DNA of 64,000 nucleotides from Marinobacter sp. LA51 (GCF_030297175.1 NZ_AP028070.1:930001-994000); one strand, 5' to 3'; positions 47,503-56,106 are shown, counted from the first letter of the stretch. The notes: generated from the letters alone by a model not told the origin. Numbers and translations: made by a program.

Positions 47503-47780
47503 TATTTGTGATCCTGTTTTGCACCGGTCTGGTAACGGGCTTTCCATTCCTCGTAGGGCATGCCGTAGATCTCTTCCCGGGCCTGCGGGTCGGAAATCTC
47601 GAAGCCTTGCTGCTCAGCTTCGGCGCGGTACCATTTCGACAGGCAGTTACGACAGAAACTTGCCAGGTTCATCAAATCAATGTTCTGCACCTCGGTGTGT
47701 TCGCGCAGGTGCTTTACCAGGCGACGAAAGGCGGCAGCTTCAATTTCTGTTCGATCGGATTCGGGAATAGGGTTGCTCAT
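47502..47780 (-). CDS. DUF1244 family protein
   Basis: This 92-residue protein matches DUF1244: HLREHTEVQNIDLMNLASFCRN, C43/C46 (FCRNCLSKWY), and the YGMPYEEWKARYQ ending. The two cysteines could bind metal. It is the first gene of an apparent DUF1244-HopJ-minC-minD-minE operon. Function unknown; the family also occurs in eukaryotes and alphaproteobacteria. Confidence 0.88.
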   Translation of the reverse strand: MSNPIPESDRTEIEAAAFRRLVKHLREHTEVQNIDLMNLASFCRNCLSKWYRAEAEQQGFEISDPQAREEIYGMPYEEWKARYQTGAKQDHK

Positions 47781-47855
47781 GGGGCCTCGCGATGAGTTCG
47801 ATTCGTGATCACTGGAATTCCTGACATTCTCAGCATAGTACCGTAAGATACAAGG

Positions 47856-47871
47856 CTGTATAAATGTACAG
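47856..47871 (+). promoter_or_regulatory. LexA (SOS) box of dinB
   Basis: CTGTATAAATGTACAG has perfect CTGT-N8-ACAG ends and an A/T-rich core, 25 bases before the dinB ATG. It lies in the divergent region between dinB and the DUF1244 gene. Confidence 0.88.
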
Positions 47872-47896
47872 AATGTTGACGCGAGTTCCAGGCACC

Positions 47897-48961
47897 ATGC
47901 ACCAGCGCAAGATCATTCATGTCGATTGCGACTGCTTTTACGCCGCGGTGGAGATGCGTGACGATCCAACCCTGCGGGAGGTGCCGCTGGCCGTGGGCGG
48001 CGACGGCGGCCGGGGTGTGGTGACCACTTGCAACTACAAGGCCCGCGCCTACGGTGTGCGCTCTGCCATGCCGGGCAGTGAGGCCCGACGGCTGTGTCCG
48101 GGCCTGGTGACTGTGCCCACAGACATGGGCCGTTACCGGGCGGCTTCCCAGCAGGTCATGGCCATTCTGCGGGAAATGACCGATCTGGTGGAGCCGCTGT
48201 CACTGGACGAAGCCTTCCTCGATGTCTCCGAAGTTACCGATCACAAAGGCAGCGCCACATTGATGGCCCGTTACCTGCGCGAGCGCATTCGCCGCGAGGT
48301 CGGGATTACCGTGTCAGCGGGTGTTGCACCCAACAAATTTCTCGCCAAGATTGCCAGTGACTGGGAAAAGCCCGACGGCCTGTTCGTAATCCGACCTGAG
48401 GACGTCGACGGCTTTGTCCGCACGTTGCCTGTACAGAAGCTGTTTGGCGTAGGGCAGGTGACTGCGGCCAAGCTCAACGCCCTGGGTGTCGAGACCTGCG
48501 GCGATCTCCAGGCCATTGGCCCGGAAGTGCTGATGGACCGGTTTGGCAAGCAGGGTTACCGTCTGCACGAGATGGCACACGGCCGTGATGAACGGTCGGT
48601 GGTGGTGTCGCGGATTGCCAAATCAATCAGTGTTGAGCGCACGTTTTCCCAGGATCTGCCTGACCGCGCTGCCTGCGAGACGGTGATGGCGTCGCTGGTC
48701 GCGGATCTGAATCTGCGGCTGACCCGCAAGGGCGGGCGCAAACCAATCCACAAGCTGTTCATCAAAATCCGCTACAGCGACTTTTCCACCCATACCCTCG
48801 AACGGGTCCGCGAGCATGTGCAGGAGCCGGAAGTCGAGGACTATCTGCCGTTGTTCAAAGAGCTGGCGGGCGAGAAAGATCGACCCGTGCGACTGCTGGG
48901 GTTGGGCGTGCGATTCCGCAACGACGATGCGCCGGTGACGCAGCTGCGGCTGTTTGACTGA
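47897..48961 (+). CDS. dinB: DNA polymerase IV (Y-family translesion polymerase)
   Basis: The 354-residue polymerase has metal ligands D10 ([14 protein letters not shown]) and D104-E105 (SLDEAFLDV), the palm-fingers [15 protein letters not shown] and the little-finger domain. It ends in QLRLFD, a textbook beta-clamp binding motif. The ATG at 47897 is chosen because an upstream ATG lies inside the LexA box. Expression should rise in the SOS response. Confidence 0.96.
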   Translation: MHQRKIIHVDCDCFYAAVEMRDDPTLREVPLAVGGDGGRGVVTTCNYKARAYGVRSAMPGSEARRLCPGLVTVPTDMGRYRAASQQVMAILREMTDLVEPLSLDEAFLDVSEVTDHKGSATLMARYLRERIRREVGITVSAGVAPNKFLAKIASDWEKPDGLFVIRPEDVDGFVRTLPVQKLFGVGQVTAAKLNALGVETCGDLQAIGPEVLMDRFGKQGYRLHEMAHGRDERSVVVSRIAKSISVERTFSQDLPDRAACETVMASLVADLNLRLTRKGGRKPIHKLFIKIRYSDFSTHTLERVREHVQEPEVEDYLPLFKELAGEKDRPVRLLGLGVRFRNDDAPVTQLRLFD

Positions 48962-48963
48962 AC

Positions 48964-49536
48964 TCAGCCCGGGAGCAGCAGCAGGAAGTCGCCCAGCAAG
49001 TAGTGCATCGACAGATACCCCAACAATCCGCCAATCACGGCACCGGCAGCAACGTCCGTCGGGTAATGCAGTCCCAGTATCACCCGAGAAGCGGCAACAC
49101 TGAGGGTGAAGGGCAGGATGATCAGAGCAAAAGCGGGGCTGGCCATAAACAACATGGTCTGAAAACAGGCCGCGTGCAGGGTGTGACCGGACGGGAAACT
49201 GTATCGGTCCAGAGGTGGCGTGCCGCAGTTTATGGACGGGAACGAAATGAACGGTCGTTCTCGGATCAGGTGTCGTTTGAGCAGTTTGTAGGTCAGGGTG
49301 CAGGTCAGGCCGGTCAGGGTCATCAGTAAAGCCAGCGCCGGACCTTCAGTTGGCCACAGGAAGGGCGTGGTCAGGATCAGTGCGTACCAGAACCAGCCAT
49401 CGCCGAGGCGGCTGACCAGTCGGAAATAGCCGAGTACCGAGGGGACGCCGGCAACACGGTTAATGGCCTGGCAGAACGCGTATTCCCGCTGGTCCGCCAG
49501 TTCAAAGAAGCGAGATGCTTTGGTTGTCGATGGCAT
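48964..49536 (-). CDS. PAP2-family membrane phosphatase
   Basis: The 190-residue integral membrane protein has all three type-2 phosphatidic acid phosphatase motifs: KRHLIRERP (87-95), PSGH (115-118) and SRVILGLHYPTD (150-161). Such enzymes remove phosphate from phosphatidate, phosphatidylglycerophosphate or undecaprenyl pyrophosphate. Its start lies 35 bases inside the upstream glycosyltransferase gene, so the two form an operon. With a Pho-box-type promoter upstream, I infer production of diacylglycerol for the partner glycosyltransferase. Confidence 0.88.
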   Translation of the reverse strand: MPSTTKASRFFELADQREYAFCQAINRVAGVPSVLGYFRLVSRLGDGWFWYALILTTPFLWPTEGPALALLMTLTGLTCTLTYKLLKRHLIRERPFISFPSINCGTPPLDRYSFPSGHTLHAACFQTMLFMASPAFALIILPFTLSVAASRVILGLHYPTDVAAGAVIGGLLGYLSMHYLLGDFLLLLPG

Positions 49537-50722
49537 GATATCGGGTCCTGGCTGTTTGCGTGAAAACTAACTGTTCGAACTGTTCAATTTGCGAGTTCCA
49601 ATCCAGTTCGAGGGCGTCCAGTCGGGCCTGGGCCCGAATGCGATTCAGTAACGTCGGCTGGTCGGCCAGCCGTAGGGCACCGTCGACAAAGTCCTCGTCC
49701 TCCTGCAGGTCGGCTTTCATGCCGTTCTCCTCGTTCCGCAGGTGTTCGCTGGCAGCACCGTCATTAAAGGCAACCACCGCCAGCCCGCTGGCCATGGCTT
49801 CGAGAACCACGTTGCCGAAGGTGTCGGTTTTGCTCGGGAACAGGAACAGGTCGCCGGAGGCATAGTGGCGAGCAAGGTCCTCACCGCGCCGGGTGCCGCA
49901 AAAAATGTAATCCGGGTGTTGCTCGGCCAATTGCCGGCGCATCGGGCCGTCACCCACCAGGATGAACCGGGCCCGAGGGTGCAGGTTGCGAAGTCGCTCA
50001 AAGCAGGCCACCGCCATGCGCAGATTCTTCTCTGGGGCAAGCCGACCAACGTAGATCACCGCGAGCTCATTGGCCTTCAGGCCCCATTGCGCCCGTAATT
50101 CCTGATCCCGTTTATGGGGAGCAAACCGGGTGCAGTCTACGCCGCGGCTCCAGAGACCGGTGGGCCTGATACCCATGGCAGCGGTGGTCTGTGCCATTTT
50201 CCGGGTCGGCACCAGGGTGATCGACGTACGATTGTGAAACCAGCGGCCATAGGCGCATAGAAGGCGTTCGAGCACACCAATGCCGTAGTAGTTGCTGTAA
50301 CTGTGAAAGTTGGTGTGAAAGCCGGAACTGACTGCCAGGCCCAGGCTATGGGCCGCCGACACCGCAGCGATGCCCAAGGGGCCTTGGGTGGCCACGTAGA
50401 TGGCATCGGGCCGGTCCTGTTGCCAGAGTTTGCGAAGAGTTCCACTTCGAGCCAGGCCAAAACGCAGATCGGCGTAGCCCGGCAGCGGCAGGCCGGTAAC
50501 CAGGTGTTCTCGACTGAACAGTGCCTGGCCCGCTTCGGCAACCAGGCCCTTGCGTTCTTGTCGCTGACGAGGACGGATCACGGTAACCCGGTGGCCTCGT
50601 TGCGTCAGGCCCTGGCACAGGTGTCTGAGCGTGTTCGCCACGCCATTGATTTCCGGCGGAAAGGTCTCAGATACAATGGTAATGTGCTGTTGGCGCCGTG
50701 CGGCCTGAACGGTTTCGGTCAC
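49502..50722 (-). CDS. GT4-family glycosyltransferase, probable glycolipid synthase
   Basis: The 406-residue GT-B enzyme opens with IVSETFPPEINGVANTLRHL (acceptor-side loop), has a GFHTNFHSYS motif and the donor domain with YVGRLAPEKN and the E-x7-E-type PSKTDTFGNVVLEAMASG (first acidic residue is Asp). This profile fits the MgtA/PimB/SqdX-like branch that glycosylates lipids such as diacylglycerol. Start is GTG 50722 with AGGA six bases upstream. It overlaps the PAP2 phosphatase gene and follows a Pho-box array, suggesting glycolipid synthesis under phosphate limitation. Donor sugar and acceptor are unknown. Confidence 0.85.
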   Translation of the reverse strand: MTETVQAARRQQHITIVSETFPPEINGVANTLRHLCQGLTQRGHRVTVIRPRQRQERKGLVAEAGQALFSREHLVTGLPLPGYADLRFGLARSGTLRKLWQQDRPDAIYVATQGPLGIAAVSAAHSLGLAVSSGFHTNFHSYSNYYGIGVLERLLCAYGRWFHNRTSITLVPTRKMAQTTAAMGIRPTGLWSRGVDCTRFAPHKRDQELRAQWGLKANELAVIYVGRLAPEKNLRMAVACFERLRNLHPRARFILVGDGPMRRQLAEQHPDYIFCGTRRGEDLARHYASGDLFLFPSKTDTFGNVVLEAMASGLAVVAFNDGAASEHLRNEENGMKADLQEDEDFVDGALRLADQPTLLNRIRAQARLDALELDWNSQIEQFEQLVFTQTARTRYHAIDNQSISLL

Positions 50723-50754
50723 GATGATTCCTGTGGTTCCTCGGACATGTCCTT

Positions 50755-50799
50755 ACTATGGAAACCGGGCGTGACAGTTCTGCGACAGTCCCATGACAA
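50755..50799 (-). promoter_or_regulatory. Triple Pho-box array and -10 for the GT4-PAP2 operon
   Basis: Reverse-strand heptamers TTGTCAT (50793-50799), CTGTCGC (50782-50788) and CTGTCAC (50771-50777) repeat at exactly 11 bases, separated by 4-base spacers. They match the PhoB site (CTGTCAT, 4 bases, CTGTCAT). Ten bases further lies CATAGT (50755-50760), the expected -10, with the GTG start 32 bases beyond. Confidence 0.72.
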
Positions 50800-50836
50800 T
50801 CCCTTTACCCGTTCCACCATCCGATGCGGAGACACT

Positions 50837-51874
50837 ATGCAAACGCGAAAGCTGGGAAATACTGACATTGATGTCAGCCTGATCTGCCTGGGTACGATGA
50901 CCTGGGGCGAGCAAAACACCGAGTCGGAAGCCTTTGAACAGCTGGATTACGCCACTGGGGCTGGTGTGAACTTCATTGATGCTGCTGAGATGTACCCAGT
51001 GCCACCCCGGGCCGAAACCCAGGGATTGACCGAGCAGTACCTGGGGAACTGGCTGGCCCGCCGCGGTCGCCGTGATGACCTGGTGATTGCCTCCAAAGTG
51101 GCAGGGCCCGGCAATGGCCTGACCTACCTCCGAAACGGCCCCCGGTTGACGCGCGCGCACATCCGGGAGGCGTGCGAGGCCAGCCTGAAACGCCTGCAAA
51201 CCGATTACATCGATCTTTACCAGGTGCATTGGCCGGATCGGAGCACCAATTTCTTCGGTCAGCTGGGTTACCAACCCAACCCGGAGGAGAGCTCGACCCC
51301 CATTGAAGAGACCCTGGAAGCCCTTGATGAGTTGGTCCGGGAGGGCAAGATTCGGCAGATCGGGTTATCCAACGAAACCCCCTGGGGCACCATGGAGTAT
51401 CTGCGACTGGCCCGGGAAAAGGGCTGGCCGCGCGCGGTCAGTATCCAGAATCCTTACAACCTACTGAACCGGTCGTTTGAAGTGGGTATGGCGGAAGTCG
51501 CCCATCGCGAACAGGCCGGTCTGCTGGCGTACTCGCCGTTGGCATTTGGCATGCTTTCCGGCAAGTACCTGGGCGAGAGCTGGCCGGAGAACGGCCGGCT
51601 CACTCTGTTTGAGCGGTTCAAGCGTTACAGCAACAGCCGCGGCATGGCCGCAACCCGGGCCTATGTGGAACTGGCCCGACAGCATGGGCTGTCACCGGTG
51701 GAGCTGGCGCTGGCCTACGTCAACAGTCGCAGTTTTGTCACCAGCACCATCGTGGGCGCCACTTCTATGGCTCAGTTGAAGGAGAACATCGGTTCCGCAG
51801 CCATCACCCTTGATCAGGACGTGCTCGACGCCATCGAGGCGTTGCACGCCGAGTTTACTTACCCCTGCCCATAA
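50837..51874 (+). CDS. Aldo/keto reductase (Tas-like)
   Basis: The 345-residue NADP(H)-dependent reductase has the AKR tetrad D48, Y53 (NFIDAAEMYP), K87 (VIASKVAG) and H131 (LYQVHWPD), and it keeps the YSPLAFGMLSGKY segment and C-terminal coenzyme motif. It resembles E. coli Tas (346 residues) in size and the EMYPVPPRAETQG stretch. The ATG at 50837 follows GGAG by 7 bases; the longer frame reads through the upstream divergent gene. Substrate unknown. Confidence 0.92.
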   Translation: MQTRKLGNTDIDVSLICLGTMTWGEQNTESEAFEQLDYATGAGVNFIDAAEMYPVPPRAETQGLTEQYLGNWLARRGRRDDLVIASKVAGPGNGLTYLRNGPRLTRAHIREACEASLKRLQTDYIDLYQVHWPDRSTNFFGQLGYQPNPEESSTPIEETLEALDELVREGKIRQIGLSNETPWGTMEYLRLAREKGWPRAVSIQNPYNLLNRSFEVGMAEVAHREQAGLLAYSPLAFGMLSGKYLGESWPENGRLTLFERFKRYSNSRGMAATRAYVELARQHGLSPVELALAYVNSRSFVTSTIVGATSMAQLKENIGSAAITLDQDVLDAIEALHAEFTYPCP

Positions 51875-52086
51875 CCGGCGGCCCAGTCCCGGCAAATGTC
51901 GAGGCTGGGCGTGTTGTCTGTTACACGCTGAAATACCCTGGATTATTTTTTGACAAAAACGGAGGTGTTCGCTGACAAATCAGTGGCGCTTTTGTGTTCA
52001 ATTTCACATCTTTCCGGCGTTTAATCATTAGACTTTAGACTTAGGTATCTCTACAATCCTCCCGGTTTCCAGGTCGTTGAAGTGTC

Positions 52087-52410
52087 ATGATTATTCGCAT
52101 CTTTGTCGCATTACTAGCCCTTAATCTCGCCGCCTTTGTTGTCCGCGCCGAAGCCGCTGAGCGCGTGTTCGATGAATTGGGTGAAACCGTCACCGTCGAG
52201 GACGTCTACGAGCTCCAGGAACGCATGTCAGGTGATTTTGACGATGGCCCGTTCGAGGCTGTCAGTGAGATTGGCTCCCGCTTGCTGACGCTAACCCTGA
52301 CCCGCTCCGAAGAAGGCGGTAAACGGTATGCATCCGAGCCGGCGCAGCCCGATCATGGCATCGCGCTGCTGAATGAAGGTGCCTGCCTGAACCTGAAGTG
52401 GAATTTCTGA
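52087..52410 (+). CDS. Small secreted protein of unknown function
   Basis: The 107-residue product has a signal peptide (M1 to about A24, cleavage AEA-AE) and an acidic mature domain without a motif I recognise. It contains a DELGETVTVEDVYELQERM segment and ends in EGACLNLKWNF with a single cysteine. The upstream 212 bases contain a 7-base tandem repeat TTAGACT (52028-52041). Probably periplasmic. Confidence 0.6.
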   Translation: MIIRIFVALLALNLAAFVVRAEAAERVFDELGETVTVEDVYELQERMSGDFDDGPFEAVSEIGSRLLTLTLTRSEEGGKRYASEPAQPDHGIALLNEGACLNLKWNF

Positions 52411-52472
52411 CCCTCTCCCGATTCCGTTAGTTCTTGCCCTCGCATTGCCAATCTCTCTGTCGTAAACCTGAT

Positions 52473-52487
52473 CTGGCACATTGCCAG
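52473..52487 (+). promoter_or_regulatory. Small palindrome upstream of the CoA-transferase-family gene
   Basis: CTGGCA-CAT-TGCCAG is a perfect 6-bp palindrome 64 bases before the start; CATTGCCA is also present at 52443-52450. A possible operator, no regulator assigned. It is not a sigma-54 core: GG and GC are only six bases apart. Confidence 0.25.
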
Positions 52488-52551
52488 CGTTCAGGTGTCG
52501 TGTGATCATCGCCCGTAACAACCGCCGGATTGATCCATAAGGAGCTTGGCA

Positions 52552-54762
52552 ATGGCGACTGATACTGGTCGACGTTCGAACGATGTAGAGGCTTGTGTTG
52601 ATGCAGTGATTGACCGGGTGGGGAAAACCATCACGCTCGGCCTGCCCCTGGGGCTTGGCAAACCCATCCGTTTCGTTAACGCCCTGTACCAGCGTGCCAA
52701 AGTTGATCCTGAAATCCAGCTGCACATCGTTACCGCCCTGTCGCTTTTGGCACCCAGGGGTGGCTCGTCACTGGAAAAGCGATTCCTGACCCCCTTTGCC
52801 GACCGGCTCTACGGCCGGATTCCGGAATTGGCTTACGCCAGGGACGTCTCCGCCAATCGCTTGCCCGATAACGTGCAGGTCTCTGAGTTCTTTTTTAAAG
52901 CCGGCAACTACCTCAACAATAAATCACAACAGCGGCATTACGTCTGCAGCAATTACACCCATGCGGTTCGCGATCTGATGGCGCAGGGTGTCAATGTGGT
53001 GGCTCAGATGGTCGCTCCGGGTGAACTCGCAGATCGCGAGGGCATGGTCAGCCTGAGTTGTAATCCGGATCTTACTCTTGACTTGATACCGGAGCTGCGC
53101 GCCCGGGAAGAGCAGGGCTCACCGGTGGCGTTGGTAGCGGAAATGAATCAGAACCTGCCCTGGATGGACCGCCATTGCGCTGTGGAAGAGTCGGAGTTCG
53201 ATGTGGTATTTGAACAGCCCTCTACCGATCATCCGCTGTTCTCGGCGCCGGAGATGGCCATCAGCCCGGAAGACCACTTGATTGGCTTTTACGCCAGCGC
53301 CTTGCTGAAAGACGGCGGCACCCTGCAGGTGGGCATAGGTTCCCTGGGGGCCGCCCTGGTGCACAGCGCCATCCTCCGGCATCAGGACAACGAGCGTTGG
53401 CGTGCGGTGTACGATGATCTAAGAATTGCCGAGCGCTTTCCCGTGGCCGAAACCGACGGTGGCACTGGCCCGTTCGAACGAGGCCTGTATGGCTGCAGCG
53501 AGATGATGGTGGATGGTTTTCTGTACCTGATGCAGGCGGGCATTCTAAGGCGTGAGGTCTTCGACCATGCCGGTTTGCAGATCCTGATCAATCGGGGCGA
53601 GCTGAGTGAGCAGGTGACGATGGAATCCCTGGATGTGCTTCGTCGCGAACAGCTGATCGATTCACCCATGCGGGCCAGAGATGTGGCCTGGCTGGTCCGG
53701 TTGGGCATCCTTCGGGATACCGTGGAATTCCGGGGCGGCCGTTTGCTTGTGGGCTCCCAGCCGGTTGATGGGGATCTGGATGATCCCCAGGCCCGGGAGG
53801 CCATTAAGTCGCTGGCGCTTGGGTCGCGTCTGAAGGGCGGAGTAACCATGCACGGCGGCTTCTACGTCGGGCCAGAGAGGTTTTATCAGTCGCTGCGGGA
53901 CCTGAGTGACGAGCGCCGGGACCAGATCTGTATGACCAGCGTCAATTTCATCAATCACCTGTATGATCATCGCTTTGGCGACCAGCGGCTGAAAGCGGCA
54001 CAGCGGCTCCACAGCCGGTTCGTCAATTCCACCATGATGTATACCCTGGGCGGTGCCGCAGTGTCGGACGGGCTGGCGGATGGTCGCGTGGTCAGCGGCG
54101 TGGGCGGCCAGTACAACTTTGTCGCCATGGCCCATGAGCTACCCGGAGCCCGGTCCATCGTCACTCTGCGGGCTACTCGCCAGTCCGGTGGAAAGGCCGT
54201 CTCCAACATTGTCTTCAACTACGCCCACTGCACCATTCCCCGGCATCTTCGGGACATTGTCATTACCGAGTACGGCATCGCCGATTTGCGGGGCCAGTCC
54301 GACGAGCAGGTTTATCTGCGGCTGATCCGCATTGCCGATTCCCGTTTCCAGCCCGGCTTGCTGAAGCAGGCGCAAAAGGCCGGCAAGGTGGCCGCAGATT
54401 TCCGCCTGCCGGCGGACTGGTGCGACAACACGCCGGAAGCTGTCCAGGCCGCTGTTGCGGCCGGAGGCGACACCGATGTGTTTCCGGCGTTCCCGTTCGG
54501 ACGGGACTTTACTGACGAGGAACTGACGTTAGGGAAAGCCCTTAAGACTCTGAAAGCCGCAACGGCAACCCGCCGTGGTAAACTGTGGACACTTCTGCAG
54601 GCTGTCAGGGCCCGGGATAACGACAACCGCTTTGCTTCATTGCTCGAACGCATGGGGCTGGCGCAGCCATCGGGGCTGCGGGCAAAGCTGGATCAGCGCC
54701 TGGTGATTTACGGTCTGCAACTGAATGACACACCAACCGACACAGGAAACCCAGAAGCCTGA
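52552..54762 (+). CDS. Acetyl-CoA hydrolase/CoA-transferase family protein
   Basis: The 736-residue protein belongs to the acetyl-CoA hydrolase/transferase family, with a glycine-rich QVGIGSLGAALVHS loop and the C-terminal GVGGQYNFVAMAHELPGARSIV, typical of the CoA-binding half. Classical members have about 500-640 residues, so this is a long form; the extra length is spread through the middle and the C-terminal tail. ATG 52552 follows AAGGAG by 7 bases. Substrate acyl group is unknown. Its stop overlaps slyD (TGATG). Confidence 0.87.
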   Translation: MATDTGRRSNDVEACVDAVIDRVGKTITLGLPLGLGKPIRFVNALYQRAKVDPEIQLHIVTALSLLAPRGGSSLEKRFLTPFADRLYGRIPELAYARDVSANRLPDNVQVSEFFFKAGNYLNNKSQQRHYVCSNYTHAVRDLMAQGVNVVAQMVAPGELADREGMVSLSCNPDLTLDLIPELRAREEQGSPVALVAEMNQNLPWMDRHCAVEESEFDVVFEQPSTDHPLFSAPEMAISPEDHLIGFYASALLKDGGTLQVGIGSLGAALVHSAILRHQDNERWRAVYDDLRIAERFPVAETDGGTGPFERGLYGCSEMMVDGFLYLMQAGILRREVFDHAGLQILINRGELSEQVTMESLDVLRREQLIDSPMRARDVAWLVRLGILRDTVEFRGGRLLVGSQPVDGDLDDPQAREAIKSLALGSRLKGGVTMHGGFYVGPERFYQSLRDLSDERRDQICMTSVNFINHLYDHRFGDQRLKAAQRLHSRFVNSTMMYTLGGAAVSDGLADGRVVSGVGGQYNFVAMAHELPGARSIVTLRATRQSGGKAVSNIVFNYAHCTIPRHLRDIVITEYGIADLRGQSDEQVYLRLIRIADSRFQPGLLKQAQKAGKVAADFRLPADWCDNTPEAVQAAVAAGGDTDVFPAFPFGRDFTDEELTLGKALKTLKAATATRRGKLWTLLQAVRARDNDNRFASLLERMGLAQPSGLRAKLDQRLVIYGLQLNDTPTDTGNPEA

Positions 54763-55232
54763 TGGATGTCTCACAAACCAAACCTGACGTTTTCACCGTT
54801 CACTACGTGCTGAAAAACAAGATCGGCGAACTTGTCGATACTTCTGAAGGCAGCGAGCCGCTGCACTTTATCTATGGCAGCCCGGACATCATCGAGGGTA
54901 TTCAGAAAGCGGTGAAGGATCGCAACGTCGGTGATTGCCTGGAAGTCACGGTGCCGCCGGCGATGGCCTACGGCGAACATAACCCGGAGCTGATTCGCAA
55001 GGTGCCGCGCTCGCTGTTTGAGGGGGTGGAGGATCTTCAGATCGGCATGAAATTCCAGACCAATACCGGTGATGAGGCGCAGATCGTTCAAGTCGTCTCT
55101 ATTGACGGCAACCTGGTTAAGGTTGATGCCAATCATCCGTTGGCCGGCTTCACCCTGTACTTCGATCTGGAGGTCGTGGGCCGCCGGGAAGCTACTGAGG
55201 ATGAGATGGCTCAGGGCCGTCCGCTGTCCTGA
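54762..55232 (+). CDS. FKBP-type peptidyl-prolyl isomerase (SlyD-like)
   Basis: The 156-residue cytoplasmic protein has the FKBP plus insert-in-flap layout: VHYVLKNKIGELVDTS, PLHFIYGSPDIIEGIQKAV, the IF chaperone domain (VPRSLFEGVEDLQIGMKFQ) and VDANHPLAGFTLYFDLEVVG. It lacks the Cys/His-rich nickel-binding tail of E. coli SlyD. It is translationally coupled to the upstream gene. Its final 41 bases overlap the 3' end of the convergent olsA. Confidence 0.92.
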   Translation: MDVSQTKPDVFTVHYVLKNKIGELVDTSEGSEPLHFIYGSPDIIEGIQKAVKDRNVGDCLEVTVPPAMAYGEHNPELIRKVPRSLFEGVEDLQIGMKFQTNTGDEAQIVQVVSIDGNLVKVDANHPLAGFTLYFDLEVVGRREATEDEMAQGRPLS

Positions 55233-56010
55233 TGTCGTCGTCCCCAGCGCGGTCCAGTTCCCCGGCCTGAACTTGCGACAGACCTCCCTGAACGGTATTT
55301 CGGAGCTGGAGCGCCAATTGCGACGAGGTCAGCTCGGGCTCGACCCCAATCGCCGGGTGGAACACAACATCGACCTGAGTCGGCGGCTGTTTCAGCAGCG
55401 TCACCAGGTGGCTGTGGAAGGTGTCGTCGCCTACGAACGGAGCCAGAGGGTCCGGGCGTCCCGAGCGGCGATAGCTGATCGTCACCGGCTGGATCGGCGC
55501 CCCGCAGTCGGTGGCGGCGCCGAGCAGCAAGCCGTGAAAGGGCAGTACTGTTAAGCCGACACCGGTGGTGCCTTCCGGAAACACCAGTACCGATTCCCCC
55601 GCCTGCAGTTTTTCCCTAATTGAAGCCCGAACCCGCCTGGCCCGCCCACCCCCGCGTTTGATGAACAGGGTGCCGGCCTGTTGCGCCAGCCAGCCAATGA
55701 TCGGCCAGTCGCTCACTTCTGCCTTGGACAGAAACAGGATCGGGGTCAAACTGCCCAGAATCGGGATGTCGGACCAGCTGATGTGGTTGCTCACGTACAG
55801 GACGTTGCGTTCGGGTGGGGCGCCGTGAACCCGAACTCCAAATCCGAGACACCGGCACGCCCACAGGAAGCATCGACGCGCCCAGGGCGTTCGATCAACC
55901 CGCCGGCGGGTCAGCAGATCGAAGGCCAGAAGGCTGGATGCCAGCAGCACGGTCGCGGCCAGGAACAGGCAAAAGGCGGTCAGCCGAAAGGTGAGTCTGA
56001 GCCATGCCAT
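55192..56010 (-). CDS. olsA: Lyso-ornithine lipid O-acyltransferase (OlsA/PlsC family)
   Basis: The 272-residue membrane-associated acyltransferase has the PlsC motif I NHISWSD (75-81; H76, D81) and motif III FPEGTT (144-149), with an N-terminal hydrophobic helix (about 8-30). Adjacent to an OlsB-type N-acyltransferase, it most likely adds the second fatty acid to lyso-ornithine lipid, as in OlsA. The ATG at 56010 with GGGAG 7 bases upstream is better than an earlier alternative. Its end overlaps slyD by 41 bases on the other strand. Confidence 0.85.
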   Translation of the reverse strand: MAWLRLTFRLTAFCLFLAATVLLASSLLAFDLLTRRRVDRTPWARRCFLWACRCLGFGVRVHGAPPERNVLYVSNHISWSDIPILGSLTPILFLSKAEVSDWPIIGWLAQQAGTLFIKRGGGRARRVRASIREKLQAGESVLVFPEGTTGVGLTVLPFHGLLLGAATDCGAPIQPVTISYRRSGRPDPLAPFVGDDTFHSHLVTLLKQPPTQVDVVFHPAIGVEPELTSSQLALQLRNTVQGGLSQVQAGELDRAGDDDIRTADGPEPSHPQ

Positions 56011-56067
56011 GGAAAGTCTCCCGTTTTCTGCCGTCTTACTGGCAGTCTGCAAGCTCCGTCAAAAGGC

Positions 56068-56106
56068 CTTAAGAGGAGGTCTTAAGAAGTGGTCTTAAGA
56101 GGCCTT
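56068..56106. repeat. 13-bp tandem repeat at the end of olsB
   Basis: Three consecutive 13-base units begin with CTTAAG at 56068, 56081 and 56094. The olsB stop codon (56095-56097) lies in the last unit. The units vary at the 3' half. Slippage here would alter the olsB-olsA spacing and possibly the stop. Confidence 0.8.

Noticed and set aside
51950..51978. TTGACA and CTGACA pair as a Pho box
   Set aside because: The two heptamers are 22 bases apart and the middle unit lacks GTCA; the flanking genes do not start in the matching direction.
52473..52487. TGGCAC...TTGCC as a sigma-54 promoter
   Set aside because: GG and GC are six bases apart; sigma-54 needs ten.
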